A stretch of 11,250 nt of DNA from Desulfobulbaceae bacterium UBA5173. GTDB lineage: Bacteria > Desulfobacterota > Desulfobulbia > Desulfobulbales > Desulfobulbaceae. The notes under the pieces are model-generated. The model was not told where the DNA came from. It did not search any database and saw only the letters and a list, made by a program, of their open reading frames with translations. Each line of letters begins with the position of its first letter. The first letter of the stretch is position 1. The position numbers were made by a program, and so were the translations under genes. The stretch spans positions 1-11,250 of the forward strand of contig DHWV01000036.1 of NCBI GenBank assembly GCA_002413355.1. Reading direction: 5' to 3'. Shown here piece by piece: positions 6,390 to 11,250 of the stretch.

Positions 6390-9059
6390 GTGGACGCATT
6401 TGCTGTGGTCGGCATTATTGTTGGCGGTATTCTGGGGGCTTGGATACTGGAGCATTCAGCAGGCGGCTGGTTGGTCGGGATGTTGTTCGGCTGGCTGGTA
6501 GCGCGGAGCGTCCGTCAAGACCGAAAGCTGGTCAGCTTGGAACAACGGCTGCGGGATATTGAAGCGTTGATCGAGGAAATGCCAGAGGAGGAGGCGCAGC
6601 CAGTTCAGCAGGTAGCAGCATGTGTCTCGCCTGAGCAGCCGCCAACCGAACCTGCACCACCTCCAGCAGAAGCTGTCAAAAAGCAGGAGATGCCGCCGCG
6701 CCGCGCTGAACCTGCGCCGCCTGCATGGGAAGACCGGCTGACCGCCAAGGTGAAAGCCTTTTTCACCGAGGGCAACGTTGTTCTCCGCGTCGGCCTGCTG
6801 GTGCTCTTCTTCGGCGTGGCCTTCCTGCTCAAATACGCTGCCGACCGCAATGTGGTGCCGATAGAGCTGCGGCTGCTCGGCGTGGCTTTGGGCGGACTGG
6901 GCCTGCTCGGCTTCGGCTGGCGGCAGCGGACGGCGCGGCCCGGCTTTGCCCTGCTGCTGCAAGGCGGCGGCATCGGCATCATGTATCTGACCGTTTTCGC
7001 CGCCTTCAAGCTCTATCATCTGGTGCCGACACCGCTGGCGTTCGGCCTGATGCTCGGACTGGTCGCCGCCTCCACGGCCCTCGCTCTGCTGCAAGATTCC
7101 AGCCCGCTGGCCCTGTTCGGCGCGGCAGGCGGCTTTCTCGCGCCGGTACTGCTTTCAACCGGCAGCGGCAATCATGTCGCGCTCTTCAGCTATTACGCCC
7201 TGCTCAATTCAGGCATTCTGGCGGTCTCGTGGTTCAAGGCGTGGCGCAGCCTGAACCTGCTCGGCTTCATTTTCACCCTTGGCATCGGCTCAGTGTGGGG
7301 CCTGAGCAGCTACCGGCCTCAGCATTTCGCCACTGCCGAGCCGTTCCTGATCCTCTTCTTCCTGATGTTCAACGCCATCGGCGTATTGTTCGCCTTCCGC
7401 CAGCCGCCGAACCTGCGCGGCTACGTGGACGGCACCCTTGTTTTCGGCACGCCAGTGGTCTGCTTCTCGCTGCAAGCGGGGATGGTGCAGCACATGCAGC
7501 ATGGCCTCGCTTACAGTGCGCTGGCCATGAGCCTGTTTTATGTCGTGCTGGCGACCTTCCTCTGGAACAAAGGCGATGAGCGGCTGCGCCAAGGTATGCG
7601 CACACTGACCGAGGCATTCCTTGCCCTTGGCGTGGTCTTTGTCACCTTGGCCGTGCCGCTGGCTCTGAGCGGACGCTGGACTGCCGTCACTTGGGCGATG
7701 GAAGGCGCAGCTTTGATCTGGGTAGGCATTCGGCAGAACCGCGTTCTTGCCCGCAGCAGCGGCTTCCTGCTCCAGTTTGCGGCAGGCTTCTGCTTCCTTG
7801 CGGACGGCGGACATTACGGAGGAACGCCGCTGCCTGTGCTCAACGGCGACTATCTTGGCTCGGTGATCATTGCCATAGCCGCGCTCTTCTCCTCGTGGCA
7901 GCTTTATAAGGCCGACAACCTGCGCCACTGCGAAAAGTGGAACCATCTGCCGCTGTTCTTTTGGGGCTGTCTCTGGTGGTTCTGCGCCGGGATTACTGAG
8001 ATTGACCGGCTCTTCTTATCCCGCATTGAGGATCATCTCAATCTCCTTTTTGTTGCCCTGAGCTGTGCGGTTTTCACTCGTCTCGCCGCCCGGTTGCATT
8101 GGAAGACTGCTGCCTGGCCGAGCTTGGTCTTGCCGCTCTTCATGGTGCTTATGGCACTGGAGAACATTGGCTGGCAGGGCTACAAACACCTTTTTGCTGA
8201 TATGGGCTGGGCAGTCTGGCCGTTGAGCTTTATCCTTCTCCACGACAGCTTGCGGCAGGGGCGCGGTCAGCTCACAGAACGCTGCCTGTTTGTCAATCAC
8301 ATCATCGGTTTTCTTCTGCTCACCTTTATTATCACGGCGGAAACAAGCTGGCTACTGCATCGCTTCACTGGCGGGGAAGGCGTTTGGCCTCTGATCGTCT
8401 GGGGCCTGATTCCAGCGGGTATGGTCTTGCTGGCGCACAGCCGCCGCTTGGAAGCGCGCTGGCCGCTGGCTGAATACGCTGAAACCTACCAACAATGGAC
8501 ATCTGGCATTCTGGCCGCACTGCTCTGGTGCTGGTTGATCAGCAGCAGTTTCGGCAATTCGGGCAATGCCGCACCGCTGCCGTTCATTCCTCTGCTCAAC
8601 CCGCTGGAGCTGAGTCAGCTTGCGGTGATGCTCCTGCTGGTCTGGTGGACAATGCGCCATCATGCGCGCGCTGAATTCGCGTCGATGCTTGCGGTTGTCG
8701 GCGCAGGAACGGTTTTCCTCTGGCTCAACACCGCCTTAGCCCGCGCGGTACATCATTTCGCCGCTGTGCCTTTTGATGTGGGCATGATGCTGGCCTCCCG
8801 CCTCTATCAGACCTCGCTGGCCATACTCTGGGCCTTGCTCTCCCTTGCCCTGATGGTCGCCGCCGACCGCCGCCAAAGCCGAACGCTCTGGTTCGCGGGC
8901 TGCGTCCTGATCGGAGCCACGGTGCTCAAACTCTTCCTGATTGATCTGGCCAACAGCGGCGCGGTGGAGCGCATCGTCTCCTTCATCTCTGTCGGTCTCT
9001 TAGTCATTGTGATCAGCTACTTCTCGCCCTTGCCGCCCAAAAAGGAGGAGCACGCATGA
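6390..9059 (+). CDS. DUF2339 family polytopic membrane protein
   Basis: Large inner-membrane protein of 889 residues and unknown function. The N terminus has a short hydrophobic region rich in Gly (about 5-40), a charged helical segment likely to form a coiled coil (about 42-68), then a Pro/Glu-rich linker (about 69-112). The DUF2339 hallmark follows at about 128-153, with GNVVLRVG and FLLKYAADR, and then a long run of many transmembrane helices to the C terminus, ending in a basic/acidic tail. The GTG start at 6390 is supported by AAGGGGG (6379-6385) four bases upstream. The TGA stop overlaps the ATG of the next gene (ATGA), so the two are translationally coupled. DUF2339 genes are commonly found beside DUF3999 genes, as here, which implies a joint envelope role. 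No catalytic motif was recognised. Confidence 0.87.
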   Translation: MDAFAVVGIIVGGILGAWILEHSAGGWLVGMLFGWLVARSVRQDRKLVSLEQRLRDIEALIEEMPEEEAQPVQQVAACVSPEQPPTEPAPPPAEAVKKQEMPPRRAEPAPPAWEDRLTAKVKAFFTEGNVVLRVGLLVLFFGVAFLLKYAADRNVVPIELRLLGVALGGLGLLGFGWRQRTARPGFALLLQGGGIGIMYLTVFAAFKLYHLVPTPLAFGLMLGLVAASTALALLQDSSPLALFGAAGGFLAPVLLSTGSGNHVALFSYYALLNSGILAVSWFKAWRSLNLLGFIFTLGIGSVWGLSSYRPQHFATAEPFLILFFLMFNAIGVLFAFRQPPNLRGYVDGTLVFGTPVVCFSLQAGMVQHMQHGLAYSALAMSLFYVVLATFLWNKGDERLRQGMRTLTEAFLALGVVFVTLAVPLALSGRWTAVTWAMEGAALIWVGIRQNRVLARSSGFLLQFAAGFCFLADGGHYGGTPLPVLNGDYLGSVIIAIAALFSSWQLYKADNLRHCEKWNHLPLFFWGCLWWFCAGITEIDRLFLSRIEDHLNLLFVALSCAVFTRLAARLHWKTAAWPSLVLPLFMVLMALENIGWQGYKHLFADMGWAVWPLSFILLHDSLRQGRGQLTERCLFVNHIIGFLLLTFIITAETSWLLHRFTGGEGVWPLIVWGLIPAGMVLLAHSRRLEARWPLAEYAETYQQWTSGILAALLWCWLISSSFGNSGNAAPLPFIPLLNPLELSQLAVMLLLVWWTMRHHARAEFASMLAVVGAGTVFLWLNTALARAVHHFAAVPFDVGMMLASRLYQTSLAILWALLSLALMVAADRRQSRTLWFAGCVLIGATVLKLFLIDLANSGAVERIVSFISVGLLVIVISYFSPLPPKKEEHA

Positions 9060-10432
9060 AACACCTGCTCGTGCTGTTTGCTTTGCTGACTGCCGCGCCC
9101 TGCTTTGCTGCGGATGAAGCCCAGCCTTTGCGCCGCGAGGATTTCGCCTACGGCATGGAGCTGACCATAAGCGGCAAGAACGCCATGTACAGCCTGACCT
9201 TGCCCGCTGCTATCTATAAAGGCTGCACCCGGCCTGATCTTGGCGACTTGCGGGTCTTCAATGCGCATGGCCCGGTGCCGCATTTGCTCCGCCAGCCTCA
9301 GCCTGAGCAGACCGCCAAGCCTGCTCAGGATTTGCCGTTCTTCCCGCTCTCCGCTCCTGCCGGAGCCAGCCGCGCAGCGGATTTTGGCATTGCCATTGGT
9401 AGCAACGGCACGCTCATCGCCATCAGCGCAGGCGGAGCAGAGAAGCCAACGCAGACGGTCACTGCCTATCTTCTTGATGTTTCGTCCTTGCAGCACCGCC
9501 CAGACTGGCTCGACTTTGCCTGGCAAGGGCAGGGCGAGCAGTTCTCCGTCTCAGTGCAATTGGACAGCAGCGACGACCTGAATCGCTGGCAGCACGTGGC
9601 CTCAGCCGCTTTGGCCGAACTGAGCTTTGGCGGTCACAAGCTCCTGCGCAACCGGATTGAACTGGGCCACAACAACGCGGCGGGCAAGTATCTGCGCCTG
9701 TCGTGGCCCTCAGGCAAGGATGGTGTCAGCCTGAGCGCGGTCAAGGCTGGGTATGAGAGCGAGACCCGGACGCAGCCGCGCACCGTGCTGACCTTAGCCG
9801 GGCAGCCGGATGCGGCAGCGGCAGGCCGCGCCGCTTGGCTGTACACGACCGACGGCGTTTTTCCTGTCGATCAGCTCAACATCCGCCTGCCGGAGCAGAA
9901 CTCGCTGGCAGAGTTTGCGGTGTCTTCACGAGCTGACGAGAAAGAGCAATGGCAGCGGCGGACTTCTCTGCTGGCGTGGCGGCTGACTGTGAACAGCGTG
10001 AATCTGGAAAACGGCACCCTGCACCTTGCTCCGACTGCTGACCGCTTCTGGCGGCTGGAAACCGAGGCCAGCGGCGGCGCGGCTCCGCTGCTGGAGCTAG
10101 GCTGGCTGCCGGGCCAGTTCGTGTTCATGGCCCAGGGTGAGAGGCCGTATAGCCTGGCCTATGGCCGAGCCGGGCTGGAGCCTGCCCGCTCGCAGGTGGG
10201 GCAGCTCCTCAGGGCAGTGGAGCCGGTCAGCGGCGGTTCACTGATTGAGGCGGCAAAGGCCGGAGCGCAGACTGTGCTGGCGGGCAGTTCTGCCTTAGTG
10301 CCAAAGACAGAGCTGCCGTGGCGCGTCTGGCTGCTCTGGGCCGGGCTGATTGCCGGAGTGCTGGTTGTGGGAGCAATGGCCCTGAAGCTGTTTCGGGAGA
10401 TGAAATTGCCGCCCTCGTCACCGTCTCCCTGA
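9056..10432 (+). CDS. DUF3999 family secreted protein with C-terminal membrane anchor
   Basis: Predicted periplasmic protein of 458 residues and unknown function. It has a clear Sec signal peptide (1-18: Lys/His, hydrophobic core, then C-F-A before Ala-Asp). The family-typical opening FAYGMELT (30-37) and a beta-rich LPAAIYKG / DLGDLRVFNAHG region (49-73) follow. Middle segments such as SVQLDSSDDLNRW and KYLRLSWP resemble a discoidin/galactose-binding-like beta sandwich. One transmembrane helix (about 424-444) and a short basic cytoplasmic tail close the protein. The ATG start overlaps the DUF2339 stop, with a strong AAAGGAGGAG (9041-9050) five bases upstream. Topology places the bulk in the periplasm, tethered next to the DUF2339 channel-like partner. 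No enzyme motif was seen, and the fold assignment of the middle part is tentative. Confidence 0.85.
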   Translation: MKHLLVLFALLTAAPCFAADEAQPLRREDFAYGMELTISGKNAMYSLTLPAAIYKGCTRPDLGDLRVFNAHGPVPHLLRQPQPEQTAKPAQDLPFFPLSAPAGASRAADFGIAIGSNGTLIAISAGGAEKPTQTVTAYLLDVSSLQHRPDWLDFAWQGQGEQFSVSVQLDSSDDLNRWQHVASAALAELSFGGHKLLRNRIELGHNNAAGKYLRLSWPSGKDGVSLSAVKAGYESETRTQPRTVLTLAGQPDAAAAGRAAWLYTTDGVFPVDQLNIRLPEQNSLAEFAVSSRADEKEQWQRRTSLLAWRLTVNSVNLENGTLHLAPTADRFWRLETEASGGAAPLLELGWLPGQFVFMAQGERPYSLAYGRAGLEPARSQVGQLLRAVEPVSGGSLIEAAKAGAQTVLAGSSALVPKTELPWRVWLLWAGLIAGVLVVGAMALKLFREMKLPPSSPSP

Positions 10433-10458
10433 ATGCTGCTACATTACCCTTCTCTCCC

Positions 10459-10487
10459 TTGACACCCCTCCCCCTTGTGCTTACTGT
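10459..10487 (+). promoter_or_regulatory. Sigma70-type promoter for grpE
   Basis: A perfect -35 TTGACA (10459-10464) is followed after 17 bases by TACTGT (10482-10487), which keeps the key T, A and final T of a -10 box. It lies in the 112-base gap between the DUF3999 gene and grpE, with the expected 5' leader of about 50 bases. No CIRCE inverted repeat and no correctly spaced sigma32 -10 (CCCCAT) were found, so heat-shock control is not evident from the sequence. Confidence 0.55.
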
Positions 10488-10544
10488 TGCCGCAGATTTG
10501 CTGCATTCAGATGACGAACAACACGCAGAAAAGGGAGAACATAC

Positions 10545-11138
10545 GTGGCTGACGAGACCAAAAACGAGATGACGGAAGAGACTCCAATTCAGCCTGCTGC
10601 CGCTCCTGCTGAGGAAGCGGAATTGCTGGAAGCTGTCGAAGAAGCAGGGCCGGATATCGCTGCCCTGACCAAGGAGCTGGAGGAGACCCGCGTCAAGCTG
10701 GATCAGGTGACGCGCTTTGCCGCTGAGGCAGAGAACTCCAAGAAGCGGATGGAGCGGGAGCGAGAGAAGTTAGTCAAATATGCGGGCGAGAACATCCTGC
10801 GCGAGCTGCTCAATACAGCGGACAACCTTGAGCGTGCCTTAGAGCAGGGCAAGGTCGAGACCAGCGAGCCGGGACAGCAGATAGCCGCGCTCTTGGCAGG
10901 CGTGGAGCTGACCAAGAAAGGCTTGGACACCATGCTCGAACGCTGCGGCGTAACCCCAGTTTCCTCGGTCGGTCAGCCGTTCAACCCTGACGCGATGGAT
11001 GCCTTGACGATGGAAGCCAGCGCGGAGATTCCGAACAACCATATCGTGCGGGAGTTTGCCAAGGGCTACCTGTTTAAAGACAAGATGCTGCGCCACGCGC
11101 AAGTGGTGGTGTCCAGCGGCCCGGCGAAAACAGAATAG
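10545..11138 (+). CDS. grpE: GrpE, nucleotide exchange factor of DnaK
   Basis: Cytoplasmic homodimeric co-chaperone that releases ADP from DnaK (Hsp70) and acts as a thermosensor. It has 197 residues: an acidic, Ala/Pro-rich disordered N terminus (1-35), a long coiled-coil dimer helix (about 37-85, heptad-rich and charged), the four-helix-bundle segment including ELLNTADNLERALEQ (87-101), and the beta-wing head (about 138-192). The head carries the signature region GQPFNPDAMDAL (143-154) and FAKGYLFKDKMLRHAQVVVS (171-190). The GTG start has AGGGAG (10532-10537) seven bases upstream. grpE usually sits with hrcA, dnaK or dnaJ. Here a DUF3999 gene precedes it, and a probable terminator and a CRISPR-like repeat follow, so it looks like a single-gene unit. 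Confidence 0.95.
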   Translation: MADETKNEMTEETPIQPAAAPAEEAELLEAVEEAGPDIAALTKELEETRVKLDQVTRFAAEAENSKKRMEREREKLVKYAGENILRELLNTADNLERALEQGKVETSEPGQQIAALLAGVELTKKGLDTMLERCGVTPVSSVGQPFNPDAMDALTMEASAEIPNNHIVREFAKGYLFKDKMLRHAQVVVSSGPAKTE

Positions 11139-11158
11139 CCTGCCGAGAATTCTTGCTG

Positions 11159-11190
11159 CCGCTGAACAAGTCCCCTTGACAGCGGTATTT
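11159..11190 (+). terminator. Probable intrinsic terminator after grpE
   Basis: CCGCTG (11159-11164) pairs with CAGCGG (11180-11185). Inside it AAG pairs with CTT around a TCCC loop, and TATTTT follows directly (11186-11191). The stem is interrupted by an AAC/GA internal loop and the U-run is short, so strength is uncertain. It sits 20 bases after the grpE stop. Confidence 0.4.
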
Positions 11191-11206
11191 TCATGCACAT
11201 TGTAGA
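11176..11206 (+). promoter_or_regulatory. Weak promoter-like element in the putative CRISPR leader
   Basis: TTGACA (11176-11181) is a perfect -35, but the nearest -10 candidates (TTGTAG 11200-11205, TGTAGA 11201-11206) are poor and 18-19 bases away. It overlaps the 3' arm of the proposed terminator, so the two readings compete. If it is real, it would start transcription about 10-15 bases before the repeat at 11227. Confidence 0.22.
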
Positions 11207-11226
11207 GAGCGGCAGGCAGCTTTGAA

Positions 11227-11250
11227 GTCGCCCCCCTCGCGGGGGCGTGG
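11227..11250 (+). CRISPR. Partial type I-C CRISPR repeat (first repeat of an array cut by the window edge)
   Basis: The last 24 bases start GTCGCCCCCC and end CGGGGGCGTGG. They form a 7-bp stem (CGCCCCC 11229-11235 with GGGGGCG 11241-11247) and match, apart from a loop base, the 5' three quarters of the 32-base type I-C repeat known from Desulfovibrio vulgaris, which continues ATTGAAAC. In this orientation the leader would lie to the left (11139-11226) and the spacers to the right, outside the window. Only one incomplete copy is visible and no spacer, so array status is inferred. The alternative is a plain GC-rich hairpin. Confidence 0.6.

Noticed and set aside
6725..7579. Second plus-strand open frame of 284 codons inside the DUF2339 gene
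   Set aside because: Out-of-frame shadow rich in Arg, Ala and Gly. The DUF2339 frame has the membrane helices and family motif.
7290..7946. Minus-strand open frame of 218 codons
   Set aside because: Antisense to DUF2339 transmembrane helices, with no motif and no ribosome site.
3649..10441. 11-mer CTGAATGCTGC just after both the CBS gene and the DUF3999 gene
   Set aside because: Two short copies with no shared flanks or symmetry. Most likely chance in this base composition.
10433..10544. CIRCE or sigma32 heat-shock signal before grpE
   Set aside because: There is no TTAGCACTC/GAGTGCTAA pair. The C-rich run after TTGACA is not at sigma32 -10 spacing.

Overview
The window is a gene-dense, GC-rich piece of a Gram-negative bacterial chromosome, with every credible gene on the + strand. 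The gene content (fused anaerobic-type CbiE/CbiT, bifunctional NAD(P)HX repair protein followed by a CBS-pair protein, a periplasmic heme-c sensor fused to GGDEF, and a repeat of the type I-C form familiar from Desulfovibrio) suggests a deltaproteobacterium (Desulfobacterota, perhaps Desulfobulbales). That assignment is inference from recognised families, not a search result.

Positions 1-3646 are housekeeping: the 3' part of trpS (tryptophanyl-tRNA synthetase), a GlmU-like UDP-GlcNAc pyrophosphorylase that ends before the acetyltransferase active site, the two-domain NAD(P)H-hydrate epimerase/dehydratase (nnr), and a small CBS-pair protein. Gaps are 5, 38 and 32 bases, so these four read like one transcription unit.

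Positions 3647-6317 hold a fused corrin-ring methyltransferase/decarboxylase (CbiET/CobL type), preceded by a perfect 11-bp inverted repeat that abuts its start codon, and then a membrane diguanylate-cyclase-like protein. The latter has a periplasmic DUF3365-type domain with a CxxCH heme site and a GGDEF domain with an intact GGEEF motif and I-site. The aspartate normally used to read guanine is replaced by tyrosine.

Positions 6390-10432 encode a translationally coupled envelope pair: a large polytopic DUF2339 protein and a secreted, C-terminally anchored DUF3999 protein.

Positions 10433-11250 hold grpE with a good sigma70-type promoter upstream and a probable terminator hairpin downstream. 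The window closes inside what looks like the first 24 bases of a type I-C CRISPR repeat, so a CRISPR array probably begins at the right edge, with 11139-11226 as leader. No tRNA, rRNA, insertion sequence or transposase was seen, and no stretch over 300 bases lacks a gene.
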